Positions 41,993-54,300 of a stretch of DNA of 64,000 bases are shown piece after piece (position 1 is the stretch's first letter; each line of letters begins with the position of its first letter). The stretch lies in NCBI GenBank assembly GCA_902651635.1, contig CACRSC010000031.1, forward strand, positions 595,035 through 659,034. The letters run 5' to 3'. Below the pieces are notes generated by a model. The model saw nothing but the letters and a program-made list of their open reading frames with translations. It was not told the origin of the DNA and did no database searches. This stretch comes from Mastigamoeba balamuthi (taxonomy: Eukaryota > Evosea > Mastigamoebida > Mastigamoebidae). The position numbers and the translations under genes are program-made.

Positions 41993-42723
41993 TGAGTAGC
42001 CATAACCCTGTTATTACTCCATTTGCCCGTGGGTGCCTGTTCTGCGTTCTTTCAAACTCCCCAGCGCTGCAATATTATGTAGGTGTGCACATTTCTCCAC
42101 GTCAGAGGCAGATCGATTCGCATCCCTACCGCAATCGGTGGGTGCATCTGACGATTGACGAGATCACAAAAATAGCTCTCGCGGATGCCGCGTCTCCTGT
42201 TGGTGTATTGGTGTGCTGTGTGCTGCGCCCTGGTTGCCGCGGCGTCTTCAGCCCAGGTTGTCGGCTCTCCATTGGCGCTTCCCTTCCTGTCTGCCGCGCT
42301 GCGTCGGGGCTCCGAGACCTCGCAAGTCAGCGTGTCCTCGATCGAGTTCCTCGTGGCGAGCCCCGATGTGCGAGTATTATCCGGTCTGCCGTCCACTGAG
42401 GTGCACGAGCCGCCAGGTGATTGTGGACTCGATCCTCTCGAACACGGCGCAGGCCGGCGTGACGGAGCTCTCGCCAGTGGAAGCGCTGGAGACCTGCTCG
42501 TACCTCGTGTCGTGTGGCGCATTGGTCTCGGTACCTGAAGAAAAACGGATGTCCCTCCCTGTTTCTCACAAATCCCCGGATGGACAGGTGCCGCTGTTGG
42601 CTAGTCCGATTGCGGTGGTGTTCAACAACGCCTCCGGCCTGCCTCTGAACCTCCGCATCAGCAGGACAGCCCTCTCGGGGATCATGACAGGCAACATCGG
42701 CCTGTGGAACCACCCCACCCTCG
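41404..42723. repeat. Right copy of the 1,320-bp near-identical block starting after the N
   Basis: Starts two bases after the N and matches 40082-41401 from end to end. It contains the 3' end of a type-A catalytic domain, a spacer, and the first exons of copy C. Differences are scattered substitutions and small indels, at the level expected of alleles or a very recent duplication. Confidence 0.9.
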
Positions 42724-45700
42724 TGGCAGACAACCCCGCCCTTGCCGCCGTCGGAGCGTTGCCCATCACGGTGGTCTGGACACGCGACCGCAACAGGGCT
42801 GCCGCCATCGAGGCAGCCACCTCGAAGCTCGGCGTGCCAGGGCGTGCGTCGTGGACGCGCGGGCGGACTGCGAGCGGGACAGGGGTGACAGCGACGGACA
42901 GCGAGGTGGTGGCGCTGGTGGGCCAGACCGCGGGGGCAGTGGCCCTGGCGGACAGGAGCGTGGCTCTTGTGGCTGGGGCACCTCTGGCATGCCTGCAGAA
43001 CTCGCAGGGGTCGTTCGTGTGCCCCACAACGGAGGCGACGATCGCAGCGATCAACCATGTCACGTGGACGCTGGGCTTCACAGATGCAAACAACGCGCCA
43101 GGGGCGGAGTCTTACCCGCTGATTTCTGTCATCCACGCCGTATTGCCAAAGCGGTTCGTGGGCAGTCGAAATTCATCCAGCTGCCAGGCGCAGATGTCTA
43201 CTCTGGGGCTGTTTCTATATGCAGTGGAGTACATGGATATGTTCGCCTCTCCGTTGCACCTTGTTCCCGTTCCGCCAACTCTGGTTACGTTCGACCCATC
43301 GTGCACTCAGGAGTTGGGACGTGGAGAAGTTGTTATCCGAGCAGCCGGATCGACCCTGGCAGAGCAATTGTACAAGAGCTGGGCCGTTTCATACCAAGAC
43401 GTCAGGTCTGACGTGGTGGTGAACTACACCGGGACAGGGTCGGGGAATGGGATCCGGCAGCTCATTGCAGGTACTGTTGACTGGGCTGGGAGCGACAATC
43501 GATTGTCTGCGTCGCAAATCGCACAGGATCCCCACATACACTCTGTTCCAGCGATCGTAGGTGCTGTTGTTCTTGCGTTCAATGTGCCTGGTGTGCGAAA
43601 CCTTGTGCTCTCCAGAGAGGCGGTGGCTGGAATATTCAGTGGACAAATTCAACACTGGAACCACCAGATGCTATGGGAGTTGCAATCGGATGATGTCGCA
43701 GGTATTCTCAAGAACTCAAATAGGTCAATTCGGGTTGTTCACAGGACGGATTCGTCTGGAACCACGGCAATATTTACCAGCGCCATGTGCTCCTTCAGTG
43801 CAAAATGGGTACTGCTATCGCCGAATTGCATCATTTGTATTCTCACCGCGTATGGTAGAATAAGACAATTGGAAGTGGTTCGACAATTAACTGGAATGTT
43901 GACACTCTCAACGATAGCAATGGTGTTCGCCTGGGAATACCATCAAGTGGCAACGGCGAGGCAGCCCAGAATATTGCCACGCACTCGTGGTCAATTGGTT
44001 ACCTCGTCCATTTCTCCGCCATCACGGCCATGCTCCCGGTTGCCAACCTGATAAATAAGGCAGGGAATGTTGTTCACCCAAGCCTTGCATCTGTTCAGGC
44101 TGCTGTTGATGATTTTCCTGGTTCGTAATTGACTTTGTGTTCAGGATTCTTGCTAATGTAGCATGACCTACAGGATCACATGGCAGCATCATTGATGGAT
44201 CCGGAGAGTTCTCATGGCCAATTTCAGGATTTAGTTATCTCATGATTTCCAACTCAACTACGAGGTGCTCTATCATGCGCGAGCTTCTTAAGTTTTGGAT
44301 TTGGGCCTTTACATCCCCAGTTCCTCGATCCGAAGCAATGAGTCTCAAAATCCTACCTATGACCAATGCGACTGCCATGGAAGCCTTACTGGCATTCAAG
44401 ACGATTACGTGCGAAGGTGTAAAAGCACTCTCATGCAGCCCAGGCCTCTACTTCTCTCCTTCGGGGGCCTGCTTATCATGTCCTCTGGGTTTCAGTGCGG
44501 TCATAAAATTATCTCGATTTCTCATACACAGATAGCCTGCTCTGGTGGATATGAAGAGCCCAAGCCGATTCCAGTTAGTCCTGTCAAGTCGAAGCTCCCC
44601 TTGATTTTGGGACTCACATTGCCTCTGATCATCATATCTCTGGCAGCTATAGTTATTGCTGCTTTGTATACTACAAGAAGAATGTACCGGCTTCGCAGAG
44701 AGATGTCTATTCTGGTTCGACAGAAAAATTCAATGGCAAAGAAGATGCAGTTGCTGGAAAACAAATTACAGTTTTTGTGCTCGGACGTGGGAACGCTTCT
44801 CAACACGCCTGCAGAGCTGGTAGTCAAGATGCTGCTAGAAATGAAGACAAGAAGAGTACTTACCAATGTGGACATGGACAATATTGACCGAATCATAGTT
44901 TTGATTTCGCAGAATAAGCTGTATCAGATCAGCAGCTGGGGAAAGGGCAAAGTGGACCAGGAGGTTACGGACTACATCAAGGATCTTGTCCAAGCTCATG
45001 ATGACAGATCGAAATCAGATCTTGGAATCGATCACCAAGTATCAGATAATCTGGAGAGTGAGGAGGAGGATCTCGCTGTGCTCGAGGAATGGGATTTCAA
45101 CCCGTTCAAAGACAAACATACTCTGGCGGACAGTGATGGGTATCTGTGCTCCATGGCACTCAAGGCAATCAAGAAGGAGGGGCTTCTCGGTGGGAGTGCC
45201 CATATTGATTATTCCAAGCTCGTGCAATGGTTGCAAGAGATCGAGAGGGGATACAACGACAACCCCTACCACAACTCTCGGCACGCAGCTGACGTCCTGC
45301 AGTGCATGTGCTGGCTGATGCACAAGTATTCGAGTAATTCCTTCAGTCTGAAAGAGCGCCTGGCTGCCATCATTGCATGTGTGGTGCATGACTTCAGACA
45401 TCCCGGCCTGACAACGAACTTCCTGGTGAATACAGTTGACCCGCTGGCCGTCCGCTACAACTGCGAGAGTGTACTTGAGAATATGCATGCTTCCGAGTCA
45501 ATGCAGCTCCTGATGCGTCCAGAAGCAAACTTCCTGGAGGGCCTTGCGCATAACGAATGGGTCGAGGTGTATCGAGTGCGCCCCACATTCTGTCTCGCAT
45601 TGTGGCATATCATTTGACACTGCACCCAGATTGTGGTGAAGTTGGTGTTGGCGACAGACATGGCCAAACACGTGGAGATCCTGGGGTCGTTCAACGCCAA

Positions 45701-46094
45701 GGTGGCGGGGACGGGCGTGGGCAACGAGTCAGCTGACCGACTCATGGTCCTCGTGATGATGATGAAGGTGGCAGACCTGTCCAACGCCGCACGCCCGTGG
45801 GACACGTGCAGGATGTGGGCAGACCGGATTTGTACGGAGTTCTTCAACCAGGGCGACCAGGAGCGCAAGCTGGGGCTGGCCATCTCGCCGTTCATGGACA
45901 GGAACGCGGCGAACCTGCCCAAGATGCAGTGCACGTTCGGGGACGTGATCGTGAAGCCCACCCTCGAGTCCATGCAGTCCGTCATCCCCGCGGTTTCCGA
46001 GCTTCTGGAGCACGTGAGCGCCAACCGGAAGTTCTGGATGTCAATGTCGCTCCAGCAAGTGAACGCCTGCTCCGCCAAGCAACAATCGAACTAA
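42185..46094 (+). CDS. Receptor phosphodiesterase C: two PstS-like modules, one membrane span, cytosolic PDEase_I
   Basis: Same plan and intron positions as copy A. Signal peptide LLVYWCAVCCALVAAASSAQ. Module 1 is almost identical to A (about 43 kb and before), and degenerate at the anion loop. Module 2 keeps VIRAAGSTLAEQLYKSW, IAGTVDWAGSDNRLSA and VVHRTDSSGTTAIFTSA, so the phosphate-binding Arg/Ser/Gly/Thr/Asp set is retained. A Cys-rich stalk (CSPGLYFSPSGACLSCPLGF), the membrane span LILGLTLPLIIISLAAIVIA and an RRMYRLRRE stop-transfer run follow. The linker FLCSDVGTLLNTPAELVVKM leads to the PDE domain with YHNSRHAADV, VVHDFRHPGL, TDMAKHVEILG and KVADLSNAARPW. The middle of the gene (about 43140-45640) is clearly less GC-rich than its ends and than copy A. 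It ends VNACSAKQQSN. Confidence 0.9.
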
Positions 46095-46198
46095 ACCCCA
46101 GTGCGAGGAGGCCGTCCTCGTATCCGTAATGATCCGTTCTGGATTTTGAGTAGATTCTTCCCCCAGATTTCCCTCGGGGGCAAACTAAAGCGGGGCGA

Positions 46199-47201
46199 AT
46201 GGCACACCGCCTCACGCCAGACGCGCGCGAGCGACTGGCGCGCCACGAGGACCCCTGGGACAGGGACTTCGCGCCTGCCCCGGCGGCTCCCCCCAGCGTC
46301 CTCCAGCGCGCGCCTGCGCCGGGCGGCGCGCCCCGTGACCCCGGCGAGGAGAGGAGGCGGCGGCAGCTGCTGGCCCGCTCGGACAACGCCCGCCGCCTGG
46401 CCGAGGAGCTCCTCGACTACAGCGAGTGCATGCGCGCCGCCGCCGAGGCCGGCGACGACGGCGAGCCCCCAGTCGCCGCTGCCGCTGCTGCTGCTGCTGC
46501 TGCCGCGGCCCCTGGAGGCGGAGGAGATGCGGGGGAGTTCGGGGCGTGCGAGGACGACGAGGCGGTGGCCCGGAGGCTGCAGGAGCAGGCGGACGAGGAG
46601 CACGCCAGGCGGCTGCAGCAGGAGGAGGACCACAGGGCCGCGCTGCGGTTCAGCGAGGAGTGCGGGCGCGGCGGCAGCGGCCGCGGTGGTGAGGCGCCGG
46701 CGTCCGAGTACGAGGAGTTCCAGGACCTCGTGGGCCGGATGGACGCGGTTACTGTGGACGGCGGCCCCCCGCCCCAGCTGTTCGGCAGAGGCGAGGGCGA
46801 CTACGCTCCCGACGAGCTCCCGGGTTACGAGGAACGCTGCACGGCCTCCGCTCCCCTCTCCCCCCTCTTGCTCGTCGCCCGCGGGCACAATTGATGTGCG
46901 TGTGCTGGTGGCGGCTGAGCAGGAGCTGCTGGAGACTCTGGAGGACGTGAAGGTGCCGGTGCCTGCAGAGGTCCTGAGCAGGATGCCCGTGTCGACGCTC
47001 GGCGAGGCCGAGGTCAGGGCGATGCGCAGCATGGGGGGCGACGAGAACGTGAGGTGCGCCGTGTGCCTCGAGGACTTCGAGGTGGGGCAGAGGGTCCGCA
47101 GGCTGCCGTGCCTGCACGTCTTCCACGAGCAGTGCATCGACACGTGGTTCGCGCAGAACAGCTCGTGCCCCATCGACAAGGCGGACATGTCGTCCCTATG
47201 A
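46199..47201 (+). CDS. RING-H2 E3 ubiquitin ligase-like protein
   Basis: Starts MAHRLTPDARERLARHEDPW. The long N-terminal part is Ala-rich (a GCT-repeat poly-Ala near 46480-46505) with ubiquitin-binding-like helices (EDDEAVARRLQEQADEEHAR). The second exon has ELLETLEDVKVPVPAEVLSR, then MPVSTLGEAEVRAM, and a C-terminal RING-H2: CAVCLEDFEVGQRVRRLPC, LHVFHEQCIDTWF, SSCPID. Seven Cys/His ligands are standard; the eighth is Asp (CPID), as in RBX1-type rings. The intron end is probably GAGCAG at 46922. A donor that keeps frame is not obvious (candidates 46748 or a GC site), so the junction is uncertain. Expected role: E2 binding and substrate ubiquitylation. Confidence 0.78.
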
Positions 47202-47277
47202 GGCCCGTTGTCGTTCCAATGGAAACGGACCGTCGTGCTCTAGCACTCAGTTGTCCGCTCTTTTATTTTTTGTAAAT

Positions 47278-47349
47278 AGCGGAGTGGCGCAGTGGAAGCG
47301 TGGCGGGCTCATAACTCGCAGGTCGGTGGATCGAAACCACTCTCCGCTA
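47278..47349 (+). tRNA. Initiator tRNA-Met (CAU)
   Basis: 72 nt without CCA and without intron. Acceptor stem AGCGGAG/CTCCGCT with the initiator-specific A1-U72 pair; D-arm with box A TGGCGCAGTGG; anticodon loop CTCATAA; T-loop ATCGAAA with A54 and A60 (initiator-specific) inside box B GGATCGAAACC. The anticodon stem is GCGGG/CTCGC, so one of the three usual initiator G-C pairs is G30-U40. A T5 run follows as Pol III terminator. Identical to the copy at 63834-63905. Confidence 0.97.
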
Positions 47350-47352
47350 ATC

Positions 47353-47357
47353 TTTTT
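47353..47357 (+). terminator. Pol III terminator (T5) of tRNA-iMet
   Basis: Five T residues starting four bases after the tRNA 3' end, the usual RNA polymerase III stop. Confidence 0.8.
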
Positions 47358-47428
47358 CTTTATTTGTCCCGACTGGAGTTTTTCTCGTATCTGTGCGTAC
47401 CGGTCGCGATCACTCAACCCCTTCGCCC

Positions 47429-47929
47429 ATGCGCGCGCTGTGGCTGGTCGCTCTTGCGGCCTTGTTCCCCCTCGTCGTCTTCCCCTCCCTCGTTGGCGAC
47501 TCGGTCCTCCTCGACAAGAAGTTCGGGTTCTCCTACGCGGACGCCGTCGCCTTCGTCCGCTCGTACCCGACGCCTTCCGCGCGTCTCCACGCGGCGGCCG
47601 TCACGTGGACCGCCGACCTCGCGTTCCCCGTCGTGCTCCTGGCTCTCGAGACGCGGGCGCTCCGCTCGTCCGGCGCGCGGACCTTCGCGGGGCGGCTGGT
47701 GCCCGTCCTGGCGATGGCGGGCGACCTCGCGGAGAACGCGGGGACCGCGACGATGCTGCTGGCGTTCCCCGACGGCGCGGACCTCAGCGGCGAGCTTGTG
47801 AGGGTGACCAGCTCGGCCAACATGGTCAAGTGGGTCATGCACGGCGCATTCCTGTACTACGTCCTCGTGCTCTGGCTGCTGAAGCTCCGCAACCGCGCCC
47901 GCGTCCAGCCGCAGCAGCACAAGGACTAG
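47429..47929 (+). CDS. Small four-span membrane protein, unknown
   Basis: Intronless, 166 residues, starting MRALWLVALAALFPLVVFPS. Hydrophobic segments: the N-terminal one, VTWTADLAFPVVLLALETRA, LVPVLAMAGDLAENAGTATM with LLAF, and VKWVMHGAFLYYVLVLWLLK. A basic tail ends QPQQHKD. The first segment could be a signal peptide or a first span. Conserved-looking polar residues within spans (DLAENAG) suggest a transporter- or enzyme-like four-helix membrane protein, but no family is recognised. It begins 79 bp after the tRNA. Confidence 0.65.
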   Translation: MRALWLVALAALFPLVVFPSLVGDSVLLDKKFGFSYADAVAFVRSYPTPSARLHAAAVTWTADLAFPVVLLALETRALRSSGARTFAGRLVPVLAMAGDLAENAGTATMLLAFPDGADLSGELVRVTSSANMVKWVMHGAFLYYVLVLWLLKLRNRARVQPQQHKD

Positions 47930-48122
47930 GCAACACCGCCCACTCCCCAGACCTCTCCCCAGCAATCCCCCTGCAGTATCTCGCCCTGTTGAGAACCCGA
48001 ACCCAGCGGGGCCCGATTTCGCCGGGAGCAACGTGCGATAAAACCTCAGAATCTCAGCTGTAATCTGGGGCGTTGAGAATCGGCACACCACTAAAGGAGC
48101 AGCAGCGCAATAACAACACATA

Positions 48123-49648
48123 ATGGCGGCGCAGAGGCCCAAGGACGAGGTGTACAGGGTGCGGCGCATAGGCTACTACGACCGCGTGTGCAGCGTCGTC
48201 ATGCAGAACGAGAACGGGCCCTGCCCCCTCCTCGCCCTGTGTACCTCCGCTGCCCCCGCCGCCGGCCGGCTGTTTCGTCTTTCTCTCCCGCGAGGGGGGC
48301 TCTCTCACACTCTGACGCACGCGCCGCGCCGCAGGCAACGTGCTGCTGCTGCGGGGCAAGATAACGATCCACGAGGACAGCAGGCACATCTCTCTCCAGA
48401 GCCTCGTGAGTCGCCCCCGCCGCGCAGGAGCTGTCAGCTGTCTCGGGGCCTGATTTCTGTCCCCTTCTCTCCCCTCTCTCTCCCACATCGCAGCTGCAGA
48501 TTGTGGGGGACTACCTCGTGTCGACGCCCCCGACGATGCGCTCGGACCTCGTCGAGAACTACCAGCACAACGTGGAGGACGCGCTGAAGCTCCTGCCCAC
48601 GCTGGACCGCGGCCTGGACATCAACCTGCGCTTCAGCTCGCCGACGGACTTTGAGTACACCGAGTCGCTGGTGGTCTTTGACGTGTGCCAGGTGCCGCTC
48701 TACCACGCCTGGGTCTGCGACCCGCAGGACACGCGCACGTGGGAGTGCCTCAAGGGCCTCTCGTACAACCAGGTCGTCGAGGGCCAGGTCCTCGGCATGC
48801 AGCACGCCTCTGGGGGCACCTGCTGCGGCGACCCGCCCTCTGCCGAGCACACGGCAGCCATCGAGCGCGGCACCGTCCTGGGCCAGTGGCTCCAGGACAC
48901 CAGCTCGCAGATGACCGTCGCTGGCCTCGAGCAGCTCCACGCCACGGTCAAGGAGAGGTGCGCACTTGGTCTCTCCCCGGTGGGACACGGGCTGAGAGGG
49001 AGGGCGTGGACGCTGCAGGGAGCTGGCGGTGCTGTTCAGGAACAACCACTTCGGGGTCGTGACCAAGCACGGGGACATGCTGTACCTGCTGCTGACGGAC
49101 CTCGGGTTCGCGGACCACTCGGTCGTCTGGGAGCGGCTCAGCGAGGTCGAGGGCGACGCCGCCCTCTGCATGGACGACTTCCGCACGTACGTGCCGCCCA
49201 AGGAGGACACGCCCCCGCCTGTCGTCCCTGCCGCCACCGCAGTCGCGGACCCTGCTGCTGCTGCTGCCGCTGCTGCTGCGCCGTCCGCGCCTGCGATGCC
49301 GCGTGGTGGCGATACTGCAGCACTCAGCGACGAGGCCGTCTCGGCGAGCCTGGCAGCTGCTCTCAACTTGTTCGTTCCCCATCTCGTCTGTGTGCTCTCT
49401 GACCTCATGGGAGCAGGACAGCTGCACAGAAGGCGCAAGAGGATACAGACGCTGACTTGGCGCTGGCGATACACCTGCAAGAGGAGGAAGAGCAGAGGCA
49501 GAGGCAGGCAAGGGCAAACCAGCAGCAGCAGCAACAACAACAACAGTCGGCAAGGCAACGCGCCTATGCCGTTCCCCAAGACGCAGAGGCCGGAGCGCGT
49601 GCTGATCGGGCAAGGAGGCAACACAACGACGACTGTACTCTCTTGTAA
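48123..49648 (+). CDS. MINDY-family deubiquitinase (FAM63-like) with C-terminal CaaX box
   Basis: Cysteine protease that trims Lys48-linked ubiquitin chains. Exon 1 carries the catalytic Gln/Cys motif VMQNENGPCPLLAL; the next small exon has NVLLLRGKITI; then LQIVGDYLV, DINLRFSSPTDFEYTESLVV, PLYHAWVCDP, YNQVVEGQVLG. After another intron the catalytic His follows in LFRNNHFGVVTKHGDMLYLL. The C-terminal part has Ala runs (GCT repeats near 49254-49280), a ubiquitin-interacting helix DADLALAIHLQEEEEQRQRQ, a poly-Gln run and the end NDDCTLL. CTLL is a CaaX box, matching the prenylated CaaX of human MINDY-1, so membrane anchoring appears conserved. Five exons; order and length fit MINDY-1/2. Confidence 0.92.
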
Positions 49649-49795
49649 TGGTCTGCGCACCCCCCCCCCCCCCGAGATTCTCCCGTTGATACCAACAAAG
49701 CAAACCCCCGATATCTTCTGTCCTTTTGATCTTTTCTTCTCGCGCTGCGGCGGACTGGCGACTGTTGCGGCGGCGACCCGGTGAGCGAACCAGAC

Positions 49796-51025
<1,230 letters not shown>

Positions 51026-51328
51026 AGCCCATGCCCTCTGCCCTGCCCGTGCTGGCTGGCTGGGCCCTCTCCATTCCATGAACATCTCTGAACCAGGAAG
51101 AGAAGAGAAGGGATAGGACAATTGCCCCCAGTGTTGACCAGATTCCTTCATTCTTCACAGAGCACGCAAAAGCTAAATTTGGCTGCGGCTCGGCGCGCAA
51201 CGCTCTGCGCGGGATCGGTCAGCCCGCGCGTCCCAATCGCACGCAAGCGAGCCCCCGCTGCTGTACCGCGCGCACCGCCCCCCGCAGGCAGCCGCCGCGT
51301 GCCATCCCTGCCGCGCGTCAAGCCCACC
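51026..51328. other. Intergenic between two plus-strand genes
   Basis: 303 bp with the 3' flank of the ZNF330 gene and the promoter/5'UTR of the RegA-like gene. The reading frame upstream of 51329 stays open but has no ATG. Nothing else recognised. Confidence 0.5.
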
Positions 51329-54300
51329 ATGTCGTCGTACTCGCTGCCGCTGCCCGTGGGAACTGTGCGGCGCCCGGCTACGGTCATCCTGCCGAGCCTC
51401 GACAAGGAGACGCCCCCGCCCACGCCGCAGCAGTGGTCGCGCAAGATCCCGGTCTCCATCTCGCGGGCGGGCGCGCAGACGCCCGAGCCGGTGATCCACA
51501 GGTCCAACACGTCACTGGACGTCAGCATCAGCGCGCGCACCAGATCCAGTAAGCAGGACATTGTTTTCCCGGGTTACTGAAATGTTCCATATGCACAGAC
51601 TCGATGGGCGAGGTCCACGGAGTTCAGAGGCCGCTCCCGCTGCACACTTCCGAGCGCGAGAACGTGAGCCCCACGCGGGTGTCCGGGGGTGAGGACTCGG
51701 ACGGCGACCGCGAGCGGGAGCCGCTAGGGCCCCCGAGGGGAAGGATCGCACCCATGTCCGCCGACGTGAGGAAGCCCGCGTCGCCAGAGGCCCCCAAGTC
51801 GACGAGGCAGCGGTCGCCGCTCAGCTCGGAGCCCGTCCCGCTCGACCAGCCGCAGTCGATGATGACCCCCAAGAAGGCGGCGGTCTCGGCCAGCGACCTG
51901 CTGGCGCAGTCGCTCACCATACTGCAGGAGATCAAGCACCTGGTCCGCCCCCAGCAAGCGGACTACATGTGAGGCCACATCTCCCCCCCCCTCGGGCCCT
52001 AACAGCGAGGCCGCCAGACCGGACGAGCTGCACTGCGCGGTGGTCGGAGAGTGCCAGGGCATCGGCGAAATACTGCTCAAGCTCGGGATCAAGGTACAGT
52101 TGCTCAGCCTCTGGTGAGTGCATCTAATGGCAATGAAGACCGTGCCGATAAACGGGGACTACGAGGCCGTTTCCAAGATCAGATCGGCCAAGTAAGTAAT
52201 TTATCCGCATCGCAATGCTGACGAGAAATGCAAGGCCGACCATCACTTGCGTCATCTGCGACAGCGCGCTGCCGAAAATACCAGCGGCTGCATTCGTGAC
52301 CAGCATCATGTCTGCGTTCCCGGTCCCGGTGATAAGTTCGTCAAAAGAATCGTCAACGCCTTTGGCTCACCCGGGTTCCAGTGGTTGTGCCGGTGGGGAA
52401 GGCCCGGCAACTCCAGGTGTCCGCTTGCATTGCTGCCGGGGCTTCGGATTGCCTGACGCTGCCCACGTGCCCCGAAGCGTTGAGAACGACCATCATGCAG
52501 GTGCTAAGGGAAAGCCACATCCAGAAAGGCCTCCAGCAGAACGTTACTGCGCACGCCAAGCTCCTCTCGCATCTTTCGAAGATCGTACGTGGTGGTTTCG
52601 GTGTTTGTGCGGCTAACAGTATCGCCCAGCTCATCGAGCAGGACGTGTATACGCGGTCGCTCTCAGAGCACGTATTGATTCTGGAGAAGTACAAGAAGCA
52701 GTCTGAGACTCTCATACAATCGCTGAAGATCGAGGTTGACTCTCTACAGACGTCGGCCTCCGTTCAGCACCGTGCAACCGAGAAGCTGAAGCTCGAGAAC
52801 GCCGCCATGCGCTGGAAGCGTGCCTGTGACGCCGTGACAAGGGTCCCGAAGCGCAAGGCCCCTTCCGACGAAGAGATGGCGCTCGAGGCCGTTGCCACAG
52901 CAGCCCAGAACCAAGTGGGCGGTGGTGACCCGGACTCGGCCGCACAATCGGTCCTGCGGGCGTCTAGCAGAGAGGGCTCCTTCTACCCCGGCCTGCGCGA
53001 CTCGCCGTTCAGCAGGGCGGGATCGGCGATCAACCTGAACCCCGTCAACATAGAAAACACCCCGGTCTACAGCCCGCTCCAGATGATCACGCATGTCGTG
53101 AGGAAGCTCTCGCGCATAGACCACTATCTCGACAAGGAGGACATGAAGAACGTGCTCGTGTCCGTGCTCAAAGCGATGGCGGCGAAGGAGTGGTTCATCC
53201 CGCAGTACGACCAGCTCGACGGCCAGACTCAGATGTGGGTCGACCAGACGTTCAGGAACGAGGTCTCCGAAAGCCAGCCGGTTTCGGCCTCTACAAGCCA
53301 GCAGGACCTCAAGGCCGCGGCCTGTGGAGAAATCTCCCTGCAGGTTCCTCAGAGCATCGAGTACTCGATCCCGCCGGAGGAGTTGAAGAGCTGGGCCTTC
53401 AACGCGCCATCGTACTCGCACGAACAACTGGTTCGCATTCTGGATTGAATAGCTGTCCCTCACCAAGGTCGATTGCAGATGAAGGCAGTCGTGTTCATGT
53501 TCCAGGAGCTCAGGCTGATGGCGGACTTCTCGATCCCCGCGACAACGCTTCTCAATTTTGTACACACGCTCGAGTCGAACTACAAGGTCAACCCATACCA
53601 CAACTTCGCGCACATCGTGGACGTCGCGCAGGTGTGCTTCATGCTGCTTCAGATTCCGAAGCTTCAGGAGATGCTTCAGCGGATGGACACTCTCGCCCTC
53701 ATGGTCGGGGCCGTTTGCCACGACGTGGACCACCCAGGTTCACATTCCATATTACACTCGAAAATACTAAAGTCACCCCTTTCTAGGTCTCAACAACGTG
53801 TTTCAGATCAACGCGAAAACAGCGCTGGCGTTGCTCTACAACGATCAGTCCGTCCTCGGTGCGTTCTGCGTGACTGCTGCATTGCGAATCTCATGCCCCG
53901 GCCAGAAAACCATCACGCCTCCTTCGCGTTTCAGTTGCTCAGCAAGGAGGAAGTCAATCTGACGAAGAACTTCACGGGGCCGCAGCTCACAGAGTTCCGG
54001 CGAGAGGTTGTCTCTGTGATCCTCGCCACAGACATGACGAAGCACTTCGAGTGAGCCAACGCACCCCTCAATAGAGCTGTCTCACAGGGGAGTGCGGCAC
54101 AGGCTGGTGAGCAGGTTCGAGTCGAGGACAGAGATGGGGTCTTTTTCGAGCCAGAGGAAGGAGGACAGGCAGCTGCTGCTCGACATCTGCCTGCACGCGG
54201 CGGACATATCCAACCTCATACGCCCGCTGGACGTGTCGAGGGTCTGGTCCGACATGCTGTTCGAGGAGTACCTGCGGCAGGGCGACGAGGAGAAGAGGCT

